Source: Neptunicella marina
GTDB lineage: Bacteria > Pseudomonadota > Gammaproteobacteria > Enterobacterales > Alteromonadaceae
Reading direction: 5' to 3'
NCBI RefSeq assembly: GCF_014270035.1
Contig: NZ_JACNEP010000006.1
Location: 124,001 to 188,000 of the forward strand
DNA: 64,000 bases
The notes under the pieces: model-generated
Databases searched by the model: none
What the model was told of the DNA's origin: nothing
Seen by the model: only the letters and a program-made list of their open reading frames with translations
Translations under genes and position numbers: made by a program
Shown here: positions 31,301 through 38,563 of the stretch, in pieces
How the letters are laid out: each line of letters opens with the position of its first letter
Numbering within the stretch: position 1 is the first letter of the stretch

Positions 31301-31757
31301 CGCCTTGTGCATCATTTTCGCCTGACATCAGTAAAAAAGCGGAACCGATGGCCTTTAATTGCAATGCGATATAGGGAATGGTTGCCAGTAGTGCGATCAA
31401 TGTCACTAATAAGGCGACTGCCTGACGTTTGCCATATCGTGAAGCAATAAAGTCGGCTACTGTGGTGATGTGTTGTTTTTTACTGACCAGTGCAAGTTTG
31501 TATAAAAAACGGTAACCAAACAGGTATAACAGCATAGGCCCCAGAAATATCGGCAGGTATTCCCAGCTATTACGTGCAGCTTCGCCCACGGCACCAAAAA
31601 ATGTCCAGGCAGTACAATAAATGGCCAGTGCCAGCGAATATACGGCTGGATGACTGGTGAGCTTTTTCGCCAGTAAGGATCGCCCGTCCCCCCAGCGTGC
31701 CAGCCAGAATAATCCTGCCAAATAAACTAATGCCAGTGCAACCCAGCCCAGTGACAT
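28341..31757 (-). CDS. crbS: Hybrid histidine kinase with sodium:solute symporter sensor domain, CrbS-like
   Basis: This protein of about 1138 residues begins with an SSS/SLC5 transporter-like membrane domain of roughly 13 helices (residues 1-490). A STAC-like linker (about 515-590), a PAS domain (ENLDQGISVIDKNLNLVAWN) and a coiled coil follow. The HisKA has H793 in ASHDILQPLNAAK, and the ATPase domain has NLLSNAVKYTESG, WDTGLGV and GIGLGLSV. A receiver with D1069 (LLVDYQLGDS) ends the protein. CrbS/CbrA-type kinases are thought to sense a transported substrate or its flux and to phosphorylate a LuxR-type partner. ATG 31757 has an AGGT site; the frame open to 31829 would run through the operator at 31823. 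Confidence 0.87.
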   Translation of the reverse strand: MSLGWVALALVYLAGLFWLARWGDGRSLLAKKLTSHPAVYSLALAIYCTAWTFFGAVGEAARNSWEYLPIFLGPMLLYLFGYRFLYKLALVSKKQHITTVADFIASRYGKRQAVALLVTLIALLATIPYIALQLKAIGSAFLLMSGENDAQGVVFLATFFIGIFAIYFGTKHADVTEYRHGLILAIAFESLIKIFALLALALVIWWSFDRQQVSGFIIQAAPSYQQTNSLSFSFWAQTFMAAAAVVCLPRQFHVAIVDNLSLGHLRTARWLFPLYLGLLAVLIPYLAAAGHALFAQNAAEPDTYVLNLAILSDKLLLQMLVFVGGLSASTAMIIVATLTLSTMVTNDVILPKLLTRTEQSYKGINFTPTILAIRRLAIGILLLLSYFYHQQMTGSKSLASIGLIAFSLVIQLLPAIVGGLYWKRGHAHGVYAGLLSAMFTWMLWLFLPLFNNSDIQLQNQFIVQGAILSLVANALAYSLFSYFSQPKLIDRVQAQAFVAPKDPSIDGQLKPSSNTNVDDLLTLLSMFLGDNRCERLLQDYQSRSGTVVDKNTPPNEDFIQFCERALGGVIGASSAKALIDSAIGGKKLNFEEVMNFFDDTTQALKFNMAALLTSLENLDQGISVIDKNLNLVAWNKRYMDLFDYPPDMLAVGVPIETLVRYNAERGECGVGEINMLVSKRMEYLRHGSPHRFLRQRSDGKVIEMVGNPLPGGGFVTSFNDITEHIEIQHALEDANIDLENRIQKRTEEVQEINAELRNEIQRRAEAEKEMIAARQHAEQANASKTRFLALASHDILQPLNAAKLYVSSLQESSMDDREHDILTKLNDSVTASEALIATLLDIARLDQGELQPKTTPLSLKTALQPLIDEFSMKAEQKSLQLHSHIPDLWVNTDPTYLHRVVRNLLSNAVKYTESGKVLLAIRPRKDRVLLQVWDTGLGVDSDEQDKIFNDFYRVESRSQRGIGLGLSVVARLCHQLNSPIQVRSQSGKGSCFWFELPRCEPQQVVTGVARHNSKGLAGLNAVVIDDQRVNLDAMQALLDKWQINSHLADNISQALELAKQHTPDILLVDYQLGDSQTGLEFISQVRQLRSDRVPAILITANREEELIAQCKAMKVAYLSKPVKPAKLRSLIQSQVSSI

Positions 31758-31822
31758 AAAAACAACCTGTATCAATATTTTACCTAACTTTATCACAGGC
31801 AAATCAAAGCAAAACAGCACTA

Positions 31823-31834
31823 CGACCAAGGTCG
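31823..31834 (+). promoter_or_regulatory. Candidate CrbR operator before the symporter operon
   Basis: CGACCAAGGTCG is a 5+5 inverted repeat (CGACC-AA-GGTCG). It differs from the acs copy at one base and stands exactly 25 nt before TACATT, as at acs. It also lies 66 bp upstream of the divergent crbS start. Confidence 0.6.
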
Positions 31835-31859
31835 CATTTCATGCTTGCTTGCGGCGTTC

Positions 31860-31865
31860 TACATT
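31860..31865 (+). promoter_or_regulatory. Candidate -10 element of the symporter operon
   Basis: TACATT is the same hexamer, at the same distance from the operator, as in front of acs. Transcription would start near 31872, giving a leader of about 76 nt. Confidence 0.5.
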
Positions 31866-31947
31866 AATACAGGTGCGCCAAATACCTGCGCAGGGTCAGG
31901 TATCACTGCGCGGTAACTCCATAAAAACCTTAAAAAGGGGATATGTC

Positions 31948-32214
31948 ATGGCTTTTAAAAGTGAAGACGATGCCAAAAATTATTGGCGGGAAAATGTCAG
32001 TCTGGTGGTCAAACTCATGGTCATCTGGTTTGTTGTGTCATTTGGATGCGGCATTCTGTTTGCTGATGCGTTAAATAGTATTCAGTTAGGTGGCTACAAA
32101 CTGGGATTCTGGTTTGCTCAGCAAGGCTCAATTTACACCTTTTTAGTCCTTATTTGGTATTACGCGAAAGCGATGGGTAAGCTCGATGCCAAATATGGCG
32201 TAGAAGAAGAATAA
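31948..32214 (+). CDS. DUF4212 protein, small subunit of a sodium/solute symporter
   Basis: This 88-residue membrane protein has two helices (VKLMVIWFVVSFGCGILFA and the TFLVLIWYYAKAMG segment). It shows the DUF4212 pattern AKNYWRENVSLV and LGFWFAQQGSIY. Such proteins are always seen just before an SSS-family symporter and are presumed to be its partner. ATG 31948 has AGGGG upstream; the frame is open to 31849 but the extra residues are not family-like. The symporter gene starts 10 bases after the stop. Confidence 0.9.
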   Translation: MAFKSEDDAKNYWRENVSLVVKLMVIWFVVSFGCGILFADALNSIQLGGYKLGFWFAQQGSIYTFLVLIWYYAKAMGKLDAKYGVEEE

Positions 32215-32224
32215 GGGGCGCACC

Positions 32225-33955
32225 ATGGAACTTCAAACATTAACCTATATTGTTGTTGGCTTTACCTTCGCGCTCTACATAGGTATCGCTGTATGGGCCC
32301 GCGCGGGCTCAACTAAAGATTTTTATGTGGCTGGCGGAGGCGTACACCCTGTTGCAAACGGCATGGCCACAGCAGCTGACTGGATGTCAGCAGCATCCTT
32401 TATCTCGATGGCGGGTTTAATTGCTTTTATGGGATATGGCGGTTCGGTATTTTTAATGGGCTGGACTGGTGGCTACGTCATTCTGGCGATGTTGCTTGCC
32501 CCCTATTTACGTAAATACGGCAAGTTCACTGTGCCCGAATTTATTGGTGATCGTTTTTACTCCAAAGGTGCCCGGGTGGTGGCTGTGGTGTGTCTGATCA
32601 TCTGTTCAGTGACCTACGTAATCGGCCAGATGAAAGGTGTTGGTGTCGCCTTCTCGCGCTTTCTGGAAGTATCTTATGATGTAGGTTTATATGTAGGTAT
32701 GGCGATAGTATTTATTTACGCGGTATTAGGTGGCATGAAAGGGATTACTTATACCCAGATTGCACAGTACTGTGTATTAATTCTGGCCTATACCATTCCT
32801 GCTATTTTCATTTCGTTGCAATTAACCGGTAATCCTTTCCCTCAAATTGGTTTAGGTAGCACTATGGCCGATGGTTCCGGGACTTACTTGCTCGATAGAC
32901 TGGATCAGGTGGTCACCGAACTTGGCTTTGCTCAGTATTCGACTCAAACCCGTATCAGTACCTTAAACATGTTTGTTTATACGTTATCACTGATGATTGG
33001 TACTGCCGGTTTACCACACGTTATTATTCGTTTCTTCACTGTACCTAAAGTGAAGGATGCACGCTCATCCGCTGGTTATGCATTGCTGTTTATAGCGATT
33101 TTGTACACAACTGCACCTGCGGTTGCTGCCATGGCGCGTTTGAATCTGCATCAAACCATTGAGCCAACTGCAGGTCAAAATCTGGCTTATGATGAACGTC
33201 CTGACTGGTTCAAAAACTGGGAAAAAACCGGACTTCTTGCCTTTGAAGACAAAAATGGTGATGGCAAGATTACCTACAACAATGGCCCGGATAACGAAAT
33301 GGTGAAAGTTGACCGCGATATTATGGTGTTAGCAAACCCTGAGATTGCACAACTGCCAAATTGGGTGATTGCACTGGTTGCCGCTGGTGGCCTGGCTGCG
33401 GCACTCTCTACCGCTGCCGGTTTATTGCTGGCGATTGCATCAGCGATATCGCACGATTTACTCAAGGGTATTTTAACCCCGGATATTGATGAAAAAACCG
33501 AATTGATGTGGAGCCGTGTCTCCATGATAGGCGCTATTGTGGTTGCCGGTTATCTCGGGCTCAATCCGCCCGGGTTCGCCGCGGGAACGGTGGCGCTGGC
33601 GTTCGGCTTGGCTGCATCGTCCATCTTCCCTGCACTGATGATGGGTATCTTCAGTAAAAAGGTAAACATGCAGGGTGCCATCGCGGGCATGATTTGCGGT
33701 ATTTTCGTTACCTTATTCTATGTATTCCAGCACAAAGGTTTGTTCTTTATTTCAGAGTGGACATATCTGGAAAGCTGGGGAAGCAACTGGTTTATGGGAA
33801 TTGAACCCAATGCCTTTGGTGCCATTGGTGCTGTGGTGAACTTTGTGGTGGCTTATGTGGTGTCTGGTATGACTGGCGAACCGCCTCAGGAAGTTCAGGA
33901 TATGGTGGAATATATCCGTTACCCTAAAGGGGCCGGACAGGCTGTAGACCATTAA
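32225..33955 (+). CDS. Sodium:solute symporter (VC_2705/ActP-like), probable acetate uptake
   Basis: This 576-residue SSS-family transporter has about 13 membrane helices, with typical segments TAADWMSAASFISMAGLIAF, YVIGQMKGVGVAFSRF and AALSTAAGLLLAIASAISHDL. It belongs to the subgroup paired with DUF4212 proteins. A hydrophilic insertion with EF-hand-like DKNGDGKITYNNGPDNE lies at about residues 340-357. Substrate is inferred as acetate or a similar short carboxylate from the shared operator with acs and the neighbouring CrbS/R-type genes. A terminator follows. Confidence 0.87.
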   Translation: MELQTLTYIVVGFTFALYIGIAVWARAGSTKDFYVAGGGVHPVANGMATAADWMSAASFISMAGLIAFMGYGGSVFLMGWTGGYVILAMLLAPYLRKYGKFTVPEFIGDRFYSKGARVVAVVCLIICSVTYVIGQMKGVGVAFSRFLEVSYDVGLYVGMAIVFIYAVLGGMKGITYTQIAQYCVLILAYTIPAIFISLQLTGNPFPQIGLGSTMADGSGTYLLDRLDQVVTELGFAQYSTQTRISTLNMFVYTLSLMIGTAGLPHVIIRFFTVPKVKDARSSAGYALLFIAILYTTAPAVAAMARLNLHQTIEPTAGQNLAYDERPDWFKNWEKTGLLAFEDKNGDGKITYNNGPDNEMVKVDRDIMVLANPEIAQLPNWVIALVAAGGLAAALSTAAGLLLAIASAISHDLLKGILTPDIDEKTELMWSRVSMIGAIVVAGYLGLNPPGFAAGTVALAFGLAASSIFPALMMGIFSKKVNMQGAIAGMICGIFVTLFYVFQHKGLFFISEWTYLESWGSNWFMGIEPNAFGAIGAVVNFVVAYVVSGMTGEPPQEVQDMVEYIRYPKGAGQAVDH

Positions 33956-33967
33956 TTTAGCTAATCT

Positions 33968-33991
33968 AAAGGGCGCGTTTGCGCCCTTTTT
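33968..33991 (+). terminator. Terminator after the symporter gene
   Basis: AAAGGGCGC (33968-33976) pairs with GCGCCCTTT (33981-33989) around GTTT and runs into T5. Confidence 0.92.
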
Positions 33992-34080
33992 AATTCAGCC
34001 TTTTAGTTATAACTTCTGACATGGCGCATCAACAGTTTTTGGTGGTACGCTAAACAAAAAGCTGCAAATAAAGAGACGTT

Positions 34081-34584
34081 ATGTTCGCAAATAAACACGT
34101 AATCATCGCATTGATTGTTGCTCCCATTTTGGCTGTATTAGCTTATTTGGGAGTTGACTCAATGTTGGCTGAAACCCCACATGTAGCGAAGGCGGGAGAC
34201 GCTTATAAATTGCTGGCCAAGCCCAATTGTCGTTATGAAAGTGGCGTGTGCTCACTGGTTAATGGTGATGTGGAAATGGAGATGATATTGTCACCGAGTG
34301 AACAGGGATTTGGGCTATTAACCCTGCATGCCAATATGCCATTGCAAGGTGCAAAGCTTGCCCTGGGCAATGGTGATAACACTGAGCAACCAGCAGATTT
34401 TTCCGCTACCAGCGATACTGCTCAGGATTGGCAGTTGGTGTTAGCAGACAAACCACAACAAAATCAACTTATCCGTTTGGTTGTTGCGGTGGATGGTGTT
34501 TATTACTACGGTGAAACCCCCACCATTTTCTTTGAATATCATACCAGCTTTGGTGAAGATTTTCGTCGTGAGGGCACTCAGTGA
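34081..34584 (+). CDS. Membrane-anchored protein of unknown function
   Basis: This 167-residue protein has one N-terminal membrane helix (about residues 7-25). Its periplasmic part has a beta-rich look and two cysteines (C50 and C57) that could form a disulfide. I do not recognise a named family. Its stop overlaps the GTG start of the DUF294 gene by four bases, so it is translationally coupled. This suggests it works at the membrane with that regulator-like protein or is simply cotranscribed. Confidence 0.7.
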   Translation: MFANKHVIIALIVAPILAVLAYLGVDSMLAETPHVAKAGDAYKLLAKPNCRYESGVCSLVNGDVEMEMILSPSEQGFGLLTLHANMPLQGAKLALGNGDNTEQPADFSATSDTAQDWQLVLADKPQQNQLIRLVVAVDGVYYYGETPTIFFEYHTSFGEDFRREGTQ

Positions 34585-36446
34585 CCAACACGGACATTAG
34601 TCCAGAATTAAAAATGGTGGTGGACTTTCTTATCACCAGCCCTCCGTTTGACCTTTTAACCGATAGTGACCTACACCGGGTTGCGCAAAACATTGAAGTT
34701 CAGTACTACCGTAAAGGCCATATTTGTGGGCACTCCACACTGGGTGGTTTACGTATTATCCGTAGTGGCGCGATTGATATTCGTTCCGAGGATGACAGGT
34801 TGCTTAATCGTATGGGGGAAGGCGAAAGTTACAATCTGGAGGCCTTATTTGCTGAGTATCCTGATGCGATTGTACGTTTGTATGAAGATTCTCTTTTGTA
34901 CACGTTACCGGATGATATATATCAGCAAATCATCACTCGTAATCGCGATTTTGCCCGGTATTACGAGCGTCAGGTAAATCGTCGTCTGCGCCGTGCAGCA
35001 CGTTATACACCTGAGCCACATAATTTAATGCGGCGTGTGTCGGCGCATATGTCACGTGATTTGCTGGTCTTAAACCCACAGACCAGCATTAAAGAAGCCG
35101 CAGCATTGATGTCGGATAAACGGGTGTCGAGCGCGCCTGTGGTTGAACAAAACAAGTTGCGAGGCATAGTAACAGACCGCGATTTTCGTAGCCGGGTGAT
35201 TGCCAAAGGGCTTGATTATGAGCGGCCGGTGTCAGATATCATGACACAGCAACTCATCACCTTATCTGAAAACAGCACCCTGTTTGACGCGACACTGACC
35301 ATGGTTAAAGCCAAAATTCATCATTTGCCGATTGTTGCTCAACAGGATAAAGACAGTTTAGTTGGAATTGTGACTGCCTCTGATTTGATGTTGGTTAAAC
35401 AGGATGATCCTGTTTATGTGGTGCAGCATATAGGTCGCGCAACCAACACCGAAAGTATGAAACATGTTGTGGATGGCATGCCACAAATGATGGTGGAATG
35501 GATCAATGCCGGTATTAAAGTGGCGCAAATTAGTCACTTCCTGACGGCCATCAGTGATGCTGTTACCAAGCGTTTAATTGAGCTTGCGATTGAAAAGTTC
35601 GGACCCGCGCCGGTTGCGTTTTGCTGGCTGGGTTTTGGTTCACAGGGGCGCGCGGAACAGCTGGTTAATGCCGATCAGGATAATGGTCTGGTTATTGACA
35701 ATAGCGCTACACCCGAGCAGCTTACCTATTTCTCCCGGTTGGCAAAATTTGTCTGTGACGGGTTAAATGAATGTGGTTATGTTTATTGCCCGGGTAAAAT
35801 CATGGCGATGACGGATGAATGGCGTCAGCCCCTGTCAATTTGGCAACAAACCGTTTCAAAATGGGCGCAAAGTCCGACGCCGGATGCGGTGATGCGTGTC
35901 AGTATTTTTTTCGATATCCGGGCCATTTATGGTGAGTCTGCGTTATGTGATCAGTTACAGGAGCATATGCTTAAAACGGCTTCATCTAACTCGATATTTT
36001 TAGCAGCGCTGGCAGATAACGTGTTGAGCCAGACACCTCCTTTGGGCATTTTTCGTCGCTTTTTGGTGGAACGCAATGGCGAACATAAAGATTCACTCGA
36101 TCTCAAAAAGCGCGGGGTTATTCCCATCATCGATATGATGCGTATTCACGCACTGGCTAATAATATTAAAGCGGTGAACACCAAAGAACGCTTGCAGGCA
36201 CTGGTTGAAGCTAAGGTCATGACAGTTAAAGACAGCCGTAATATGCAGGATGCTTACGATTTTATTATGCAAACCCGTGCAGAAGCTCAGGCGGCAACCA
36301 TTGACAAAGAAGGCATTGAAGCCGTCAGTAATTATGTCGATCCGGATAACCTGCCAGAGCACCATCGGCATCATTTAAAAGATGCGTTTGAGGTGGTAAA
36401 CAATGCTCAAAATACTATTCGCTTGCGTTACAGAGGCGGCATATGA
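34581..36446 (+). CDS. cNMP-binding/CBS/DUF294 nucleotidyltransferase-like protein
   Basis: This 621-residue cytosolic protein has, in order, a cyclic-nucleotide-binding-like domain (about 20-130) and a pair of CBS domains (about 150-280; SVSAHMSRDL-like start, SDKRVSSAPVVEQNKLRGIVTDRDF). The DUF294 nucleotidyltransferase fold (about 330-440; GFGSQGRAEQLVNADQDNGL, with the GS..R..AD.D core) and a helical DUF294 C-terminal domain follow. Such proteins are thought to be nucleotide-responsive regulators; the target is unknown. The start is GTG with GAGGG upstream. The exonuclease gene follows with an ATGA overlap. Confidence 0.85.
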   Translation: MTNTDISPELKMVVDFLITSPPFDLLTDSDLHRVAQNIEVQYYRKGHICGHSTLGGLRIIRSGAIDIRSEDDRLLNRMGEGESYNLEALFAEYPDAIVRLYEDSLLYTLPDDIYQQIITRNRDFARYYERQVNRRLRRAARYTPEPHNLMRRVSAHMSRDLLVLNPQTSIKEAAALMSDKRVSSAPVVEQNKLRGIVTDRDFRSRVIAKGLDYERPVSDIMTQQLITLSENSTLFDATLTMVKAKIHHLPIVAQQDKDSLVGIVTASDLMLVKQDDPVYVVQHIGRATNTESMKHVVDGMPQMMVEWINAGIKVAQISHFLTAISDAVTKRLIELAIEKFGPAPVAFCWLGFGSQGRAEQLVNADQDNGLVIDNSATPEQLTYFSRLAKFVCDGLNECGYVYCPGKIMAMTDEWRQPLSIWQQTVSKWAQSPTPDAVMRVSIFFDIRAIYGESALCDQLQEHMLKTASSNSIFLAALADNVLSQTPPLGIFRRFLVERNGEHKDSLDLKKRGVIPIIDMMRIHALANNIKAVNTKERLQALVEAKVMTVKDSRNMQDAYDFIMQTRAEAQAATIDKEGIEAVSNYVDPDNLPEHHRHHLKDAFEVVNNAQNTIRLRYRGGI

Positions 36447-37120
36447 GGTTTTGGACCGACGCGAGGCGTTGGTGGATTGGCCGAAAAATTCGCAATCTTC
36501 CTCAGCAGTCTTTTTATCGTTCCGTTTTACCGGGCAACAATACTTCCTGGAAAAAAGTACGGTGGTTGGCAGTTGATATTGAGACAACCGATTTGCATTC
36601 GCACAGTGGTGAAATTGCCAGTATAGGTTGGGTTCCCATGTGTGATGGGGTGATTAAATTATCTCAGGCAGAACATCATATAGTGACGATTCGTCGCGAG
36701 GTGGGCCAAAGCGCAGTTTTTCATCAGTTAAGTGATGCACAACTCACTCAGGGAATGAGTGCAACTAAAATGATGGAACGCTTTTTAGAAGTAGCAGAGG
36801 GTTGTGTACTGGTATTTCATAATGCCCAACTGGATATGGCATTTTTAAACAAATTACTGCGCAGATTAATTGATGTGCCTGTGGTTACGCTGGTAGTGGA
36901 TACCATGGGGTGGGAAGCAAAAAAAATGCTTGAGCATTTTCATCATATTCCACAGGATTCGCTAAGATTACATCAGTGTCGTCAACGTTATCACCTTCCC
37001 GATTATCCCGCCCATGATGCCCTTACTGATGCCCTGGCAACACTGGAATTGCTTCAGGCGCAGATTCAGTATGCCGGAGAATATACAACGCTGGGTGATG
37101 TACTCAAAAATACCCGGTAA
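36443..37120 (+). CDS. DEDDh 3'-5' exonuclease (DNA polymerase III epsilon-like)
   Basis: This 225-residue protein has the three exonuclease motifs: Exo I VDIETTDLHSHSGEIASIG, Exo II FHNAQLDMAFLNKLL and Exo III HDALTDALAT, with the catalytic D-E-D-D-h residues. It would remove 3'-terminal nucleotides from single-stranded DNA or RNA. It is not the main replicative proofreader, to judge by its context. It ends a three-gene coupled set with the DUF294 protein, an association I recall from other Alteromonadales and Vibrio. Confidence 0.85.
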   Translation: MRFWTDARRWWIGRKIRNLPQQSFYRSVLPGNNTSWKKVRWLAVDIETTDLHSHSGEIASIGWVPMCDGVIKLSQAEHHIVTIRREVGQSAVFHQLSDAQLTQGMSATKMMERFLEVAEGCVLVFHNAQLDMAFLNKLLRRLIDVPVVTLVVDTMGWEAKKMLEHFHHIPQDSLRLHQCRQRYHLPDYPAHDALTDALATLELLQAQIQYAGEYTTLGDVLKNTR

Positions 37121-37523
37121 TTAAGACTGATCCAATTGGGTGTAAGTTACGTATAAATGGATAAACGGTTAAATAATATTTGGCTAACTTACTGAAAATT
37201 AGATGTTTATTCGCTATTTTTGTGGCTATATATGGTAGTAAGATGAGTTCACTCTGATGTTATCCGGATAAAGCAGTTACAGAGCAGGTGTCTATCTGAT
37301 TATAAACGGTTTCCTCAACTGAACATGGAAGTTCAACCCGCATCGCTAATTCTTTGAATCTTATTGCCTTTTGTCTATTTGTCAGGCACATTGAAACATT
37401 CTTTTTACAAGAAACAGGATGGCGTCGAATCGTTGGGAAGCTGAGAAACGAAGAATAATGCAGTCAAAATATTCATCGTCAGGTGTTTGGGGCCGATAGA
37501 GACATCAGGAATGTGTCTGAAGA

Positions 37524-37558
37524 CCGCTATTTATAAAGATTTTTTCCAAAAATAGCGG
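37524..37558 (+). promoter_or_regulatory. Hairpin upstream of mshI
   Basis: CCGCTATTT (37524-37532) pairs perfectly with AAATAGCGG (37550-37558) around a 17-base T-rich loop. A T-containing but broken tail follows. It could be a weak terminator of an upstream transcript or a structured leader. Confidence 0.45.
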
Positions 37559-37560
37559 CG

Positions 37561-37589
37561 TTTAGTTTATATTAGGCGAAAACTATAAT
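37561..37589 (+). promoter_or_regulatory. Possible sigma-70 promoter of the msh operon
   Basis: TATAAT at 37584-37589 is preceded at 17 bp by TTTAGT (three of six matches to the -35). mshI starts 30 bases after the hexamer. The -35 is weak, so an activator may be involved. Confidence 0.4.
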
Positions 37590-37618
37590 AATAATCACCA
37601 AATCAAAGAATTGACGGT

Positions 37619-38563
37619 ATGCACTTAGGCTGGCGAGCACTTATCAAGCAATACTTTCAGCGTAATTCTGGACACTTTAAGTTAGGCATAGAAGTGGCAG
37701 AATTAGGTATCCACATCAGTGTTATGGACTGCAGTAAGAACCAGTCCGACTGGAGCAAGCAGCATTTCATCGAATTAAACGACTGGCCGCAAAAACTAAA
37801 ACAGTGGGTTTTGCAGCAAGGTTTGCAAAATAGTTTGTGTAATCTGGTCATTGATGCTGCTCACTATCAAATTTATCAAGTCGAAAAACCGTCAGTTCCG
37901 CAAGAAGAATTAGCTCAAGCATTACGTTGGTCTGTGAAAGACCTTCTGGTTGATTCCCAGGATGTTGTTCTCGACTATTATGAACATCCCGCACAAACTG
38001 CCGGTGCTAATAAAGTCTCGGTAGTTGCAGTAAAACGCGCCTATCTTGATGCCCTGATAAAACACATTAGCCAGGCCGGTTTAGCACTTTCTGTGGTCAG
38101 TATTGAAGAAATGGCCTTTTGTGAGTTACTGCCGGCTGAACAGGAAGCAACCATAGTGCTTAGTCAGAATCTGGGACAAGACCTGCATTTGTATATTATT
38201 AAACAGGGTAAATTGTATTTTAACCGTAAGTTACGTGGTTACAATCTGTTATCCAGTATGTCTCTGGATGAAATGCGAGGTGGCATGCTGGAAAATTTAG
38301 CCACAGAAATACAGCGCTCAATGGACTATTTTGAAAGTCAGTTACATCAGGCTCCTGTTACCAGGGTTGGACTGGTGTTGGATACGGATTTTCAACAGGA
38401 GGTGGCGCAGGAATTAAATCAACTATTAATGATTCAGGTTGAACCTGTTGCGCCGAGTTTTGCCAGTCAGACGGGACTGACAGTTAAGCGGGCTTACTTC
38501 ACCAGTTTGGGGGCGGCCAGTATGTCTGATGAGCTTGAGATGGAGGAGACTCATGAAATATAG
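37619..38563 (+). CDS. mshI: MSHA biogenesis protein MshI (PilM-like)
   Basis: This 314-residue protein is the first of the MSHA set, a cytoplasmic actin-like assembly protein comparable to PilM of type IV pili. The N-terminal segment KLGIEVAELGIHISVMDC resembles the ATP-binding start of PilM/MshI. The C terminus has the family's SQTGLTVKRAYFTSLGAA. It is expected to hold together the inner-membrane subcomplex with the PilN-like and MshJ proteins encoded next. Its 3' end overlaps the next gene by 11 bases. Confidence 0.88.
   Translation: MHLGWRALIKQYFQRNSGHFKLGIEVAELGIHISVMDCSKNQSDWSKQHFIELNDWPQKLKQWVLQQGLQNSLCNLVIDAAHYQIYQVEKPSVPQEELAQALRWSVKDLLVDSQDVVLDYYEHPAQTAGANKVSVVAVKRAYLDALIKHISQAGLALSVVSIEEMAFCELLPAEQEATIVLSQNLGQDLHLYIIKQGKLYFNRKLRGYNLLSSMSLDEMRGGMLENLATEIQRSMDYFESQLHQAPVTRVGLVLDTDFQQEVAQELNQLLMIQVEPVAPSFASQTGLTVKRAYFTSLGAASMSDELEMEETHEI

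Larger units (their letters stand above)
37121..37618. other. 498-base intergenic region before the MSHA locus
   Basis: No coding frame of note is present. I see an inverted repeat GTAAGTTA (37142-37149) / TAACTTAC (37185-37192), a TGAAC/GTTCA pair (37320-37335), a 9-bp hairpin at 37524-37558 and a -10-like TATAAT at 37584. It is long for this gene-dense window and probably carries the regulatory input of the msh operon. I checked it by eye for a c-di-GMP (GEMM) riboswitch core and did not find one. Confidence 0.5.

Noticed and set aside
37121-37618. c-di-GMP (GEMM) riboswitch before mshI
   Set aside because: The conserved GACGCAAAGC-type core and tetraloop arrangement is not visible; only simple hairpins are seen.
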